Shown: positions 26,086-32,853 of the stretch, piece after piece
Layout of the letters: the number at the start of each line of letters is the position of its first letter
Position numbering within the stretch: the first letter of the stretch is position 1
NCBI GenBank assembly: GCA_018335875.1
Contig: JAGXRN010000071.1
Location: 1-32,853 of the forward strand
Direction: 5' to 3'
DNA from: Dethiobacter sp.
GTDB lineage: Bacteria; Bacillota; Dethiobacteria; Dethiobacterales; Dethiobacteraceae
Length of the DNA stretch: 32,853 nt
Translations under genes and position numbers: made by a program
Notes under the pieces: generated by a model
Database searches by the model: none
The model's input: the letters and a program-made list of their open reading frames with translations, nothing else
What the model was told of the DNA's origin: nothing

Positions 26086-26221
26086 TATGAAGAAACTTGA
26101 AGGTTATTTGAAGTTACCGGAATATTACCGCTTTGTCAGCATGTTGCTGGTGGGATACCCGGATCAGGATCCTCCACAAAGACCGCGCAAGAAGTTATAT
26201 GACATCGTAATCAAAAATTAA
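26048..26221 (+). pseudogene. Nitroreductase C-terminal fragment
   Basis: In a frame different from the MFS tail, residues read NGTCWVRLVNMKKLEGYLKL, then PEYYRFVSMLLVGYPD and PPQRPRKKLYDIV. This is the C-terminal end of an FMN nitroreductase (family pattern GTCW, then LGYP and PPRPRK). The N-terminal two thirds are absent and the fragment abuts the MFS relic. An ATG at 26087 could start a 44-residue peptide, but no ribosome site supports it. Confidence 0.75.
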
Positions 26222-26242
26222 GTTTAAAAGGAGTTGAAACAA

Positions 26243-26302
26243 GTGGGTCACATTAAACACAATCAATTAGAGGTAATATTCCAGGCAGGGGTGATAAAGT
26301 GA
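26243..26302 (+). other. 19-codon ORF overlapping the SDR start
   Basis: AAAAGGAG is 9 nt before GTG 26243, which opens MGHIKHNQLEVIFQAGVIK and stops in a GTGA overlap with the next gene. It may be a translationally coupled leader or the remains of a deleted gene. Not recognised. Confidence 0.22.
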
Positions 26303-27060
26303 TAACAAACAGATTTCAGGATAAGGTTGCTTTGGTTACAGGCGGCAACTCAGGTATTGGTCGGGCCACAGCAATTGCGTTTGCAAGGGAAGGGGCAAAG
26401 GTGGTAATTGCGGCCCGCAGAGAAAACCTGGGCAACAAAGTAGTAGATGAAATTAAAAGTGAGGGTGGCGAAGCGGTTTTTATTAAGACGGATGTTTTGC
26501 AGCCGCACGACGTAGAAAATCTGATCCAAACCATTATCAGCCACTATGGACGGCTGGACTGTGCTTTTAATAACGCCGGGGTGTCGGCTCCTATGAAGCG
26601 TCTTTTAAACACAACTATAGAAGAATGGGACCTTATGGTAAACACAAACCTTAAAGGTGTTTGGCTCTGTATGAAATATGAGCTTTTAGAGATGATTAAA
26701 CACGGCGGTGGTGTAATTGTTAATAATTCATCCATGGCAGGCCTTGGCAGTGCGGAGGGAATTTCTATCTACAGCGCCAGCAAACACGGTGTAATGGGTT
26801 TGACCAGGGCAGCGGCCCTGGAGAATGCTCGTAAGAATATCCGCATAAATGCAGTGTGTCCAGGTTTTATACATACCCCTATGCTTGAAGAGCCGTGGGC
26901 GTATAACACAAAAATCAAAGATTCAACGTTGTCTATGGTGCCTATGAAGCGGTTCGGAAAGCCGGAAGAAATAGCCGGCGCGGTTTTATGGATGTGCTCG
27001 GATGAAGCATCATTTATGACTGGGAAAGAAATGGTAATCAGTGGGGGACAGACTGTTTAA
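26299..27060 (+). CDS. Short-chain dehydrogenase/reductase
   Basis: A 253-residue classical SDR. The cofactor motif TGGNSGIG (14-21), NNAG (91-94), catalytic Ser near 144-145, Tyr158 and Lys162 in YSASK, and the C-terminal MTGKEMVISGGQTV are all present. Arg40 and Arg41 after the second strand (AARREN) suggest NADP(H) rather than NAD(H). GTG start behind AGGGGTGAT. It reduces a carbonyl or oxidises an alcohol; FabG-like and hydroxyacyl substrates are common in the group, but the actual one is unknown. It is intact, between decayed neighbours. Confidence 0.92.
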   Translation: MITNRFQDKVALVTGGNSGIGRATAIAFAREGAKVVIAARRENLGNKVVDEIKSEGGEAVFIKTDVLQPHDVENLIQTIISHYGRLDCAFNNAGVSAPMKRLLNTTIEEWDLMVNTNLKGVWLCMKYELLEMIKHGGGVIVNNSSMAGLGSAEGISIYSASKHGVMGLTRAAALENARKNIRINAVCPGFIHTPMLEEPWAYNTKIKDSTLSMVPMKRFGKPEEIAGAVLWMCSDEASFMTGKEMVISGGQTV

Positions 27061-27091
27061 AAATAAAAAAATTATTTAAGGAAGTGATTTC

Positions 27092-27526
27092 ATGGCTATT
27101 GTTCGCAAGGCTACCCTGGATGACAGAGAAAAGACTATCGCTCTTTTAAAAAGCTTTCCGCCGGATCCCGAGTTGCCGGATGTTGATTGGAATAAGGCAG
27201 CCGATTCATTTGCTCCTTTAGTTGAAGGTAACGGCGGGTGTATCTTTATTGCTGAAGAGGATAATGAGATAGTCGGTGTAATTACCCTTGGCTTTTCTTA
27301 TGTGCTTCGCTTTGGAGGAAGATATGCCATGATTGAAGAGTTTATTGTCAGTGAAAAAATGCGCGGCAGGGGAATTGCTAATCCACTCATCCAGGCAGCT
27401 ATTGAAGAAGCTCGCTCCAATGGGTGTCCGGAAATTCAAGTGAACGGCCCAAGTCCCCTGGGTCATCCTGTGTATATCCGAAACGGCTTCCATGATGCCG
27501 GAATTCATATGAAATTAAGGTTTTAA
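27092..27526 (+). CDS. GNAT-family N-acetyltransferase
   Basis: A 144-residue GNAT domain protein. The acetyl-CoA pyrophosphate-binding motif RGRGIA is at 91-96, preceded by the beta-4 strand AMIEEFIVSEKM and followed by helix IQAAIEEARSNGC, with YIRNGF as motif B. It would transfer an acyl group from CoA to an amine; substrate unknown. ATG behind AAGGAAGTG. Intact, 31 bp after the SDR. Confidence 0.88.
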   Translation: MAIVRKATLDDREKTIALLKSFPPDPELPDVDWNKAADSFAPLVEGNGGCIFIAEEDNEIVGVITLGFSYVLRFGGRYAMIEEFIVSEKMRGRGIANPLIQAAIEEARSNGCPEIQVNGPSPLGHPVYIRNGFHDAGIHMKLRF

Positions 27527-27539
27527 GTGTGAGGTTCAC

Positions 27540-27671
27540 ATGAGCATTAAATTTGTCCATACGAACATTGCTGCAAAAGCAGTAAAAGAGATAGAAGGCG
27601 TTGGGGTCCTCACAGTTGTTTACGCCAAGGATCCCGAAGGAAACATAGTTGAGATTCAAAGCTGGAAATAA
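27540..27671 (+). pseudogene. VOC/glyoxalase-family protein, internal deletion
   Basis: A 43-residue frame joining the first 13 residues of a VOC (glyoxalase/bleomycin-resistance) protein, MSIKFVHTNIAAK, to its last 25 or so, EGVGVLTVVYAK and DPEGNIVEIQSWK. Members are normally about 120-140 residues, so some 80-90 residues are missing in frame. The metal site cannot form. The joint near 27570 reads CTGC-AAAA-GCAG, a small inverted repeat. Confidence 0.72.
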
Positions 27672-27735
27672 AAAGACTTACTACTTTAATGGTCTTTAAC
27701 GCTCGTAGAAACTGTCCTTGAAAGGAGACGGCGAC

Positions 27736-28773
27736 ATGAATAGCATGAAGGCAGTAGTGAAACGTGATTTAAAAGGAGCAGTATTGGAGGAAGTTGCTGT
27801 CCCGGCATGCGGTGATTTTGATGTGCTGGTGGAAGTGCTGGCTGCATCCATCTGCGGTTCCGACATTAACCGTTATAATTGGGAGTCCGGCAAGGGTCCG
27901 TACAAATTTAAAACTCCTATGATCCTCGGGCATGAACTCTGCGGCAGGATCGTACAGACAGGAGCCTGTGTGACACACTGGGAGCCAGGCCAATTGGTTG
28001 TGGCTGAAACCCACATCCCATGCGGCCGCTGTTACCAGTGCGAAACAGGCAACAGCCATATTTGTGCCGGCGTTCAGGTATTTGGCTTTCATACAGACGG
28101 CTGTTTTGCAAATTACTTTTCTTTTCCGTCTATTTGTGCGCGTCCGCTTCCCAAGGGCGTTTCCATTGAAGAGGGCCCGCTGATGGAGCCGCTTGGAGTT
28201 GCCTACCATGCGCTGAGCAAATCTAATATTAACGGGGATACTGTGGCCATAATCGGTTGCGGACCCATAGGCCTCCTCGCTGTCCAGGTTGCGAGCAGCA
28301 TGGGGGCAGCTCACATTATCGCCATGAGCCGTAGTGAATTTAAACTTGATTTAGCTAAAAAATTCGGGGCAGGGCACATACTGGATGTTGCCCGGGAAAA
28401 CCCTGTGGAAGAAGTATTAAGTATCACCGGCGGCCAAGGTGTAGGTACGGTGATCGAATGTTCAGGTGACGCCGCCGCTTTTACCCAGGGTCTGAAAATG
28501 GCCCGCAAGGGGGGCACATTTGTGGCGGTTGGAATCCCCAAGCGGCCGCTGGAAGTAGATGTGGCGGGTGACATAGTGCGCAAGGAATTGACCATTCACG
28601 GTATGCACGGCAGGCATATGTTTAAAACATGGTATAGCATTACAGCTCTGGTTGAACAGGGGGTAATTGAATTTGGGCCTCTGCTCACAGCCAAGCTGCC
28701 CCTGGAGGAGTTTGAGGAGGCCTTTTCTCTTGCTCAGTCAAAAGAGCATCTAAAGGTGCTTCTTATCCCTTGA
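27736..28773 (+). CDS. Zinc-dependent alcohol dehydrogenase (threonine/sorbitol dehydrogenase-like)
   Basis: A 345-residue medium-chain dehydrogenase. Catalytic zinc ligands Cys40 (SICGSD) and His66-Glu67 (GHELCG), structural zinc cysteines 96, 99, 102 and 110, Glu151 in MEPLGVAYHA, and the cofactor motif GCGPIG at 174-179. It oxidises a secondary alcohol or amino alcohol with NAD(P). ATG at 27736 is 8 nt after AAAGGAG; a TTG at 27718 lies upstream of that site. It is followed by a strong terminator and appears to end the long plus-strand gene series. Confidence 0.93.
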   Translation: MNSMKAVVKRDLKGAVLEEVAVPACGDFDVLVEVLAASICGSDINRYNWESGKGPYKFKTPMILGHELCGRIVQTGACVTHWEPGQLVVAETHIPCGRCYQCETGNSHICAGVQVFGFHTDGCFANYFSFPSICARPLPKGVSIEEGPLMEPLGVAYHALSKSNINGDTVAIIGCGPIGLLAVQVASSMGAAHIIAMSRSEFKLDLAKKFGAGHILDVARENPVEEVLSITGGQGVGTVIECSGDAAAFTQGLKMARKGGTFVAVGIPKRPLEVDVAGDIVRKELTIHGMHGRHMFKTWYSITALVEQGVIEFGPLLTAKLPLEEFEEAFSLAQSKEHLKVLLIP

Positions 28774-28814
28774 TTTTTCTACAAAAACGGAGAAAGAGCA
28801 TTAAAAGTCTGGTA

Positions 28815-28849
28815 ATAATAAAAACCGTGATTGACACGGTTTTTATTAT
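28815..28849 (+). terminator. Strong intrinsic terminator after the alcohol dehydrogenase
   Basis: A perfect 15-bp stem (28815-28829 with 28835-28849) around ATTGA; the core is AAAACCGTG/CACGGTTTT with U-rich 3-prime side. It closes the transcript 42 bp after the stop codon. Confidence 0.88.
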
Positions 28850-28880
28850 AGGCTTAATTCATAAATACCGGGAGAAAAAT

Positions 28881-29072
28881 ATGAGAGTCACTGCGGCTAT
28901 TATATTCCATGACCACAAGCTGCTTATTGTCATAGAGCTGCTTGCTTATTTAGCGGAGTGGGTTGATGGCGAGATTAGGGCCTTAGAGCACGACGACGTG
29001 AAATGGGTCACTGTTGCCGAGCTTGATGATTATGAATTCTTGCCTGCGGATTTACGATTGTGGGCAGATTGA
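28881..29072 (+). pseudogene. NUDIX (MutT-like) hydrolase, internal deletion
   Basis: ATG 28881 begins MRVTAAIIFHDHKLLIV, a typical MutT N-terminus, and runs directly into IELLAYLAEWVDGEIRALEH and the rest of a MutT C-terminus (KWVTVAELDDYEFLPADL). The 23-residue NUDIX box with its catalytic glutamates, and about 60 residues in total, are missing in frame near 28930. A functional pyrophosphohydrolase is not possible. AGCTGCTT occurs on both sides of the joint (28918-28925, 28936-28943). Confidence 0.82.
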
Positions 29073-29116
29073 AAGAAAGGCATCTTGTATGAAAAGCGTA
29101 AAGCAGTAGCCCCGCG

Positions 29117-29392
29117 TTATTCTTTGCCCAGTGAGCGCAGATCTGCCTGCAGGCGTTCGATTCTGTCCAGGAGGTCAAGGATAATGGCGGCGCCGGCGTC
29201 GTTGACGCCAAGGTTGCCTCGCAGCCTGAAAAATTTATGAAGCCTGATGACATGATTGACGTGGATATGGTCGCCGTGCAGTTCAATCACACCTAGTTCG
29301 GCGAGGCTCCCCAGGAGGTCTTCCTGGTAATCCAGGGAGCGGATGCTTACCCATTCGTCTCTGAAGCTGATTTCAAGCCAGTGTTTATCCAT
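29117..29392 (-). CDS. CbpM-like DnaJ/CbpA modulator
   Basis: A 91-residue MerR-like helical protein. WVSIRSLDYQEDLLGSLAEL and HVIRLHKFFRLRGNLGVNDAG fit the CbpM/chaperone-modulator family, which binds the J domain of CbpA-type DnaJ proteins. It follows the dnaJ-like gene directly. ATG 29392 is used; a GTG at 29401 overlapping the dnaJ stop by one base is the alternative, and neither has an ideal ribosome site. Translation is probably coupled to dnaJ. Confidence 0.82.
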   Translation of the reverse strand: MDKHWLEISFRDEWVSIRSLDYQEDLLGSLAELGVIELHGDHIHVNHVIRLHKFFRLRGNLGVNDAGAAIILDLLDRIERLQADLRSLGKE

Positions 29393-29400
29393 ATGGCTCA

Positions 29401-30387
29401 CTAACCTTTCCGGAGCTCTGACAATTTTTGATAGAGCTCTTTTTCTTCGGGTCTTGTGTCCTGAGGTATGTCGATGCTTATTTTTAGATAGTGATCGCCG
29501 CGGCTTCCATCTTTGGCCACAAGCCCCCTGCCGCGCAGGCGCAGACGCCGGCCGCTGCGGGTGCCGGGGGGGACTGTAATCGTAGCCTTGCCGTCAATGG
29601 TGGCGGCATCTACTTTATCGCCCAGTACTGCCTGCCAGGGGGAGACAGTCAGTTCAGATTCAAGGTCGCCGTCTTTAATTGCGAAAAAGGGGTGAGGAAG
29701 CAGGCGCACCCGCAGGTAGAGGTCGCCTTTTTGTCCGCCCGGGCTGTCGCCTCCCTGCCCGCGCAGGCGAATCCTGGTGCCTTCGCGAGTCCCGGGTGGA
29801 ATTTTAACAGACAGAGTCTTGTGTGCAGGCTGCTCGCCTGTTCCTGCGCAGGCCGCGCAGAAGCCCTGTCCTTTCAGGCCGCTGCCGCCGCAGCCGGCGC
29901 AGATGTCACGAACATTGAGCTGCAGGCTTTTTGTGCCGCCGCGGTAGGCTTCTTCCAGCGTGAGTTCGAGTTCCGCTTCAATGTCACTCCCGCGCTGCGG
30001 CGTTTCACGGTACTGACGTCCGCGGAAAGATGAAAAGTCGCCTCGTGCGCCGCCAAAGAGAGTTTCGAAGAAATCGGAGAAGCCGCTTTGGCCGGTATTA
30101 GTGTAATATTGCGCTCCCTCGGCTGTGGGCTGGTGGTGGAAGTCTTCTCCGGCCTGCCAGTTTTCCCCGAGGCGGTCGTACTTCTCCCGTTTATCCGGGT
30201 CGTTGAGTACCTCATACGCTTCGTTGATTCGCTTGAATTTTTCTTCGGCAGCTGTTTTTTCGCTGCCGGGGTGAAGGTCAGGGTGGTGCTTGCGGGCGAG
30301 CCTGCGGTAGGCGGATTTTATTTCTTTTTGTGTGGCATCCCTTTTGAGTCCCAGCACTTCGTAGTAATCCTGAAATTTAATTCCCAT
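29401..30387 (-). CDS. DnaJ-like co-chaperone (CbpA type)
   Basis: A 328-residue J-domain protein. The HPD motif is at 35-37 in [10 protein letters not shown], followed by a Gly/Phe-rich linker ([15 protein letters not shown]), and the C-terminal substrate-binding domains carry [17 protein letters not shown] and [17 protein letters not shown]. Only two CxxCxGxG repeats remain ([16 protein letters not shown]) instead of the four of classical DnaJ, a short zinc region. It stimulates DnaK ATPase and delivers clients. ATG 30387 gives a standard J-domain start; GTG 30396 is possible. It is under CIRCE control. Confidence 0.9.
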   Translation of the reverse strand: MGIKFQDYYEVLGLKRDATQKEIKSAYRRLARKHHPDLHPGSEKTAAEEKFKRINEAYEVLNDPDKREKYDRLGENWQAGEDFHHQPTAEGAQYYTNTGQSGFSDFFETLFGGARGDFSSFRGRQYRETPQRGSDIEAELELTLEEAYRGGTKSLQLNVRDICAGCGGSGLKGQGFCAACAGTGEQPAHKTLSVKIPPGTREGTRIRLRGQGGDSPGGQKGDLYLRVRLLPHPFFAIKDGDLESELTVSPWQAVLGDKVDAATIDGKATITVPPGTRSGRRLRLRGRGLVAKDGSRGDHYLKISIDIPQDTRPEEKELYQKLSELRKG

Positions 30388-30454
30388 TTTTATCACGCCA
30401 TTTTCTTTTTATTTTTCCTCAAAAGTTGCTTTAAAAACAATATCTATAAAATTT

Positions 30455-30475
30455 GCGGTAAGACTTCCTTACCGC
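30455..30475 (-). other. Hairpin in the dnaJ leader
   Basis: GCGGTAAG (30455-30462) pairs perfectly with CTTACCGC (30468-30475) around a 5-nt loop, in the transcribed leader between CIRCE and the dnaJ start. It could stabilise the mRNA or modulate translation; no evidence decides. Confidence 0.45.
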
Positions 30476-30483
30476 TCTGGGTT

Positions 30484-30510
30484 TTAGCACTCTCGACCGG
30501 CGAGTGCTAA
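30484..30510. promoter_or_regulatory. CIRCE operator (HrcA binding site)
   Basis: TTAGCACTC (30484-30492), 9-nt spacer, GAGTGCTAA (30502-30510): a perfect match to the CIRCE consensus. It lies just downstream of the minus-strand promoter of the dnaJ-like gene, where HrcA would block transcription until heat or protein stress releases it. hrcA is not in the window. Confidence 0.96.
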
Positions 30511-30514
30511 TCCT

Positions 30515-30543
30515 AGTTTAAATAAAAACTTTGTTTTAGGCAA
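30515..30543 (-). promoter_or_regulatory. Sigma-A promoter of the dnaJ-cbpM operon
   Basis: On the minus strand TTGCCT (complement of 30538-30543), a 17-bp spacer, and TAAACT (complement of 30515-30520) form a good housekeeping promoter. The CIRCE operator begins 5 bp after the -10, covering the likely start site. Confidence 0.75.
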
Positions 30544-30657
30544 GCGTAAAGATGACAAATTATTCCCGAATAAGGACAAAGAGGTATGAATAAATGTAAA
30601 TATTGCCTTGTCTTTCATTATTTCTCACTATTTTATGTAGACTCGCCTGTTTTCATG

Positions 30658-30677
30658 TTACGTTGACGTTAACGTAA
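30658..30677. promoter_or_regulatory. MerR-family operator
   Basis: TTACGTT (30658-30664) and AACGTAA (30671-30677) flank a GACGTT core, a 20-bp palindrome with one mismatched pair. It covers the -35 of the promoter below and lies about 40 bp before the MerR gene, so autoregulation is likely. Confidence 0.75.
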
Positions 30678-30691
30678 ATCTGCGCTAGAAT
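30663..30691 (+). promoter_or_regulatory. Sigma-A promoter of merR and acyl-CoA dehydrogenase
   Basis: TTGACG (30663-30668), 17-bp spacer, TAGAAT (30686-30691): close to consensus. The leader to the GTG start at 30715 would be under 20 nt. The MerR operator overlaps the -35. Confidence 0.8.
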
Positions 30692-30714
30692 ATTCTTACA
30701 AGAGGTGATAACAG

Positions 30715-31128
30715 GTGAACAAGCAGAGAATATATACTATTTCTGAACTTGCCGCCGAACTTGGCATTACTCCCCGTACCATACGCTACTATGAGGAGGT
30801 GGAGCTGCTCAGTTCAGAAAGGGAGAGCGTGAACCATCAAAGGCTCTATGATGCCAGGGCGAGGGCAAGGCTGAAGCTGATTCTGCGCGGAAAGAGGTTT
30901 GGCTTTCCCTTAAGTGAGATTAAAGAAATGATTAACCTCTATGATGTGGACCGGACACAGAAGGAACAGCTGCGCAGGACAATTACCCTGGGAGACAAAA
31001 AAATAGCCGAGCTTGAAGAGATGGTTACAGATCTGCAGGCAATTAGGGAAGAAATGCTGGAGTTCCGCCGGCACTTTATGTCCCTGCTGCAAGAGCTGGA
31101 GAGAAAAAATGAAAGGGAGGAAGGCTGA
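30715..31128 (+). CDS. MerR-family transcriptional regulator
   Basis: A 137-residue regulator. The N-terminal winged helix is [20 protein letters not shown] (9-28), then the second DNA-binding segment [20 protein letters not shown], and a long C-terminal coiled coil (about 80-135) for dimerisation. There is no metal-binding cysteine set, so it is not a metal sensor. MerR proteins next to acyl-CoA dehydrogenases (LiuR-like) control fatty acid and branched-chain amino acid breakdown, which suggests an acyl-CoA effector (inference). GTG start behind AGAGGTGAT. Its stop overlaps the next start by one base. Confidence 0.9.
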   Translation: MNKQRIYTISELAAELGITPRTIRYYEEVELLSSERESVNHQRLYDARARARLKLILRGKRFGFPLSEIKEMINLYDVDRTQKEQLRRTITLGDKKIAELEEMVTDLQAIREEMLEFRRHFMSLLQELERKNEREEG

Positions 31129-32360
31129 TGTTTGATTTTCTGTTGGATGAGAGGCAAAGAAAGCTAAAGGAAGAGGTGCGGTCTTTTGTCAGGGGTGTCG
31201 ACAGGCAGTTGATTCTGGACATGGATGCTGAAAAGGTGACTTACCCTGCAGATTATGTGCGTTCCCTTGCCGCTGCCAAACTGCTTGGGCTGCGTTTCCC
31301 GGAAAAGCTGGGAGGACGGGGACTGGGCTGGAGTGAAGAGGTAGTAGCGCTGGCAGAGATTGGCCGCCTCGGCACTTCGCTGGCCTGCCTCTATTCCCTG
31401 CCTACAATTGTGGGGGAGGCCATCGAGGTTTTCGGCACACCGGAGCAGCAGGAAAAATACCTGAAAGCTACGCTGGCAGGCCAAAAATTTACAGCTGAGG
31501 CTTTGACAGAGCCAAGGGGAGGGTCGGATTTCTTCGGCGCCACCACCAGGGCGGATAAGGTGGACGGGGGCTACATACTTAACGGGCAGAAGCGTTTTAT
31601 CGTGGGTGCGGAAGGCGCCGACTACTTCTTTGTCTACGCGCGCACAGACGCGGACGCTCCCGCTCACAAAGGTATCAGCGCCTTCCTGGTGGACCGCGGG
31701 CCGGGCGTGGAAGTTAAGCATGTCTACGGGTTGATGGGAACACGGGGCGGTGGCGCCGGCAGGCTGTTCTTCAAAGATGCCTTTGTTCCGGCTGAGAACC
31801 TTGTGGGAGAGGAACACGGGGCAGCTACTATTTTCTACCGTATGATGATACCCGAGCGACTTACCAGCGCGGCCGGCGCTCTGGGAGGCGCCCAGGCGGC
31901 GCTGGACGTGGCAGCCGGTTACAGCACCAAGCGCAAGGCTTTCGGGCAGCACATCAAGAACTTCCAGGCAGTCAGCTTCAAGGTGGCGGAAAGCATCACA
32001 CAGCTTGACGCGGCGCGGGCCCTGGTCTATGCTACTGCACGTTGTGTGGACGGCGGTGCTCCGCCGGCGCTGCAGCGCCGTATGGTGTCGGAGGCCAAAA
32101 AGTTTGCCACCGAGACGGCTTGGGCTGTGGTTAACCATGCCATGCAGATCTTGGGCGGCATCGGTTACACCAATGTTTACCCGGTAGAGCGCATGCTGCG
32201 TGATACCCGCCTGATTATGATTTGGACCGGCACCAATGAAATCATGGATCTCATTATCCAGCACGAGTACTATAAAGAGATTATGCAGGACGCCGGCAGC
32301 AGGAATGTAGAGTATGACGCTGCCGAGGCTTACAATGAAGATGAGAAGATTTATGAGTAA
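31128..32360 (+). CDS. Acyl-CoA dehydrogenase with relocated catalytic glutamate
   Basis: A 410-residue FAD acyl-CoA dehydrogenase, more GC-rich than the one at 16971. [49 protein letters not shown] and [12 protein letters not shown] mark the family. The usual catalytic Glu before Gly-Thr is Thr367 here. Instead Glu243 in IPERLTSA aligns with the glutamate of the ERL segment that serves as base in isovaleryl-CoA dehydrogenase, so activity on a branched or long acyl-CoA is plausible. ATG overlaps the merR stop (TGATG) behind GGGAGGAAGG. An acidic tail of about 25 residues follows the core. Confidence 0.9.
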   Translation: MFDFLLDERQRKLKEEVRSFVRGVDRQLILDMDAEKVTYPADYVRSLAAAKLLGLRFPEKLGGRGLGWSEEVVALAEIGRLGTSLACLYSLPTIVGEAIEVFGTPEQQEKYLKATLAGQKFTAEALTEPRGGSDFFGATTRADKVDGGYILNGQKRFIVGAEGADYFFVYARTDADAPAHKGISAFLVDRGPGVEVKHVYGLMGTRGGGAGRLFFKDAFVPAENLVGEEHGAATIFYRMMIPERLTSAAGALGGAQAALDVAAGYSTKRKAFGQHIKNFQAVSFKVAESITQLDAARALVYATARCVDGGAPPALQRRMVSEAKKFATETAWAVVNHAMQILGGIGYTNVYPVERMLRDTRLIMIWTGTNEIMDLIIQHEYYKEIMQDAGSRNVEYDAAEAYNEDEKIYE

Positions 32361-32376
32361 CGAGGGAGAGGATAGA

Positions 32377-32415
32377 ATGTGTTATGAGACATTTAAGCGC
32401 CCGGCGACTGATTAA
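32377..32415 (+). other. 12-codon ORF with strong ribosome site
   Basis: GAGGGAGAGG is 5-6 nt before ATG 32377, opening MCYETFKRPATD and a stop. It follows the acyl-CoA dehydrogenase by 16 bp. A vestigial gene start or small peptide; not recognised. A weak hairpin (TTCCCTG/CAGGGAA, near 32429-32464) follows. Confidence 0.22.
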
Positions 32416-32540
32416 ATGTTGTATATCTTCCCTGCTTTATGATTATCTGATATAATCAGGGAAAGTATTAATTTAAAAGAGCTTTCTTTTTGCTGCTAAT
32501 AGATAGAATATTTAAAATATTTAGAAAGGAGGGAATGCAG

Positions 32541-32853
32541 GTGAAAAAGGCCTGTGATACCACAAGGCTGCGTGATATTATGACCAGGGATTTTGTGGTA
32601 CTAAACCCCACTGATACGATTGAAAAAGCAATCCGTTCTTTTAGGGCCACGAGGCTGGAGGGGCTGCCGGTTACTGACAAGAATGGCGATCTGCTTGGCA
32701 TTTTTACCAAGGCCAACCTTTATGATACTTTGCTTTTGGGGACAGGTATACATGAGTGTATTGAACCTTTTTATAATTTGCGGGCTGTTAAGGTCAATGA
32801 GAATCTTACCGTTGAAGAGCTGACACAGCTTATCAAGCACAGTCCGGTGGGTC
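32541..32853 (+). CDS. CBS-domain protein, partial, probable sigma-54 activator N-terminus
   Basis: The reading frame is open from GTG 32541 to the window end (104 codons). AAGGAGGG lies 7 nt before this GTG; an in-frame ATG at 32535 is too close to it. The translation LRDIMTRDFVVLNPTDTIEK, then LEGLPVTDKNGDLLGIFTK, is a classic CBS domain, and AVKVNENLTVEELTQLIKHS begins a second one. CBS pairs bind adenine nucleotides. In clostridial anaerobes such N-termini often belong to sigma-54-dependent AAA+ activators located beside acyl-CoA genes, which would fit the -24/-12 promoter at 7896. That assignment is inference because the rest of the gene is outside the window. Confidence 0.78.
   Translation, partial: MKKACDTTRLRDIMTRDFVVLNPTDTIEKAIRSFRATRLEGLPVTDKNGDLLGIFTKANLYDTLLLGTGIHECIEPFYNLRAVKVNENLTVEELTQLIKHSPVG

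Noticed and set aside
28770..28880. Upstream extension of the NUDIX remnant frame to 28770
   Set aside because: The extension translates through the terminator hairpin; the real start is ATG 28881, where MutT similarity begins.
29491..30033. 180-codon plus-strand frame inside the dnaJ region
   Set aside because: Ala-rich antisense product of the GC-rich Gly/Arg codons of dnaJ; no start signal.
31164..32264. 366-codon minus-strand frame opposite the second acyl-CoA dehydrogenase
   Set aside because: Antisense frame in GC-rich coding DNA; low-complexity translation with no domain, while the plus strand has a complete enzyme.
1..32853. CRISPR array, tRNA, rRNA, transposase, integrase, toxin-antitoxin or riboswitch
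   Set aside because: None was visible: no regularly spaced repeats, no cloverleaf or rRNA signatures, and no recognisable mobile or phage genes on either strand.

Overview
The window looks like chromosome of an anaerobic, Gram-positive (Bacillota, clostridial or Peptococcaceae-like) bacterium. The evidence is strong AAGGAGG ribosome sites with frequent GTG and TTG starts, a perfect CIRCE heat-shock operator, a -24/-12 (sigma-54) promoter together with a CBS-domain protein of the kind found on sigma-54 activators, and a gene set centred on acyl-CoA chemistry and Fe-S proteins. The family assignment is inference. There is no rRNA, tRNA, CRISPR, transposase or phage gene.

Layout. (1) 1-540: gene-poor left end with hairpins, a perfect 21-bp palindrome and a possible gene scar. 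(2) 541-3929 (+): an acyl-CoA synthetase and an acyl-CoA carboxyltransferase subunit, closed by a strong shared terminator. (3) 7409-4041 (-): thioesterase, CaiC-like CoA ligase and nitronate-monooxygenase-like flavoprotein. (4) 7410-7972: divergent control region with a sigma-54 promoter. (5) 7973-14211 (+): branched-chain-amino-acid-type ABC importer (substrate-binding lipoprotein, two permeases, two ATPases) followed by a second copy of the binding protein. Both binding-protein genes are followed by the same double-hairpin structure, with compensatory base changes. (6) 14371-15736: a mosaic of livM and CoA-ligase fragments, then a frameshifted EamA transporter. (7) 15855-24495 (+): a beta-oxidation-like operon: Fe-S protein, acyl-CoA dehydrogenase, broken thiolase, 3-hydroxyacyl-CoA dehydrogenase, enoyl-CoA hydratase, truncated DUF362 protein, a 4-hydroxybutyryl-CoA dehydratase/HpaB-family flavoprotein and a CoA ligase. 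(8) 24516-29072 (+): alternating intact genes (SDR, GNAT, zinc alcohol dehydrogenase) and gutted ones (DmsA-DmsB fusion, MFS, nitroreductase tail, VOC, NUDIX). (9) 29117-30543 (-): DnaJ/CbpM pair under CIRCE. (10) 30658-32360 (+): MerR regulator with its own operator and promoter, and a second acyl-CoA dehydrogenase. (11) 32541-end: start of a CBS-domain protein, cut by the window edge.

How it works together (inference): the importer would bring in a carboxylate or amino-acid-like substrate, the CoA ligases would activate it, the AbfD/HpaB-like flavoprotein and acyl-CoA dehydrogenase would produce an enoyl-CoA, and hydratase plus dehydrogenase would give the 3-ketoacyl-CoA. The local thiolase is broken, so cleavage would need one encoded elsewhere.

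The most striking feature is that at least eight genes between 14.3 and 29.1 kb keep recognisable ends but have lost their middles, while their neighbours are intact. This is either a real burst of intragenic deletion or an assembly problem. The other main leads are the AbfD-like enzyme with an altered Fe-S ligand set, the covarying hairpins after the two livK genes, and the sigma-54 and MerR control sites.
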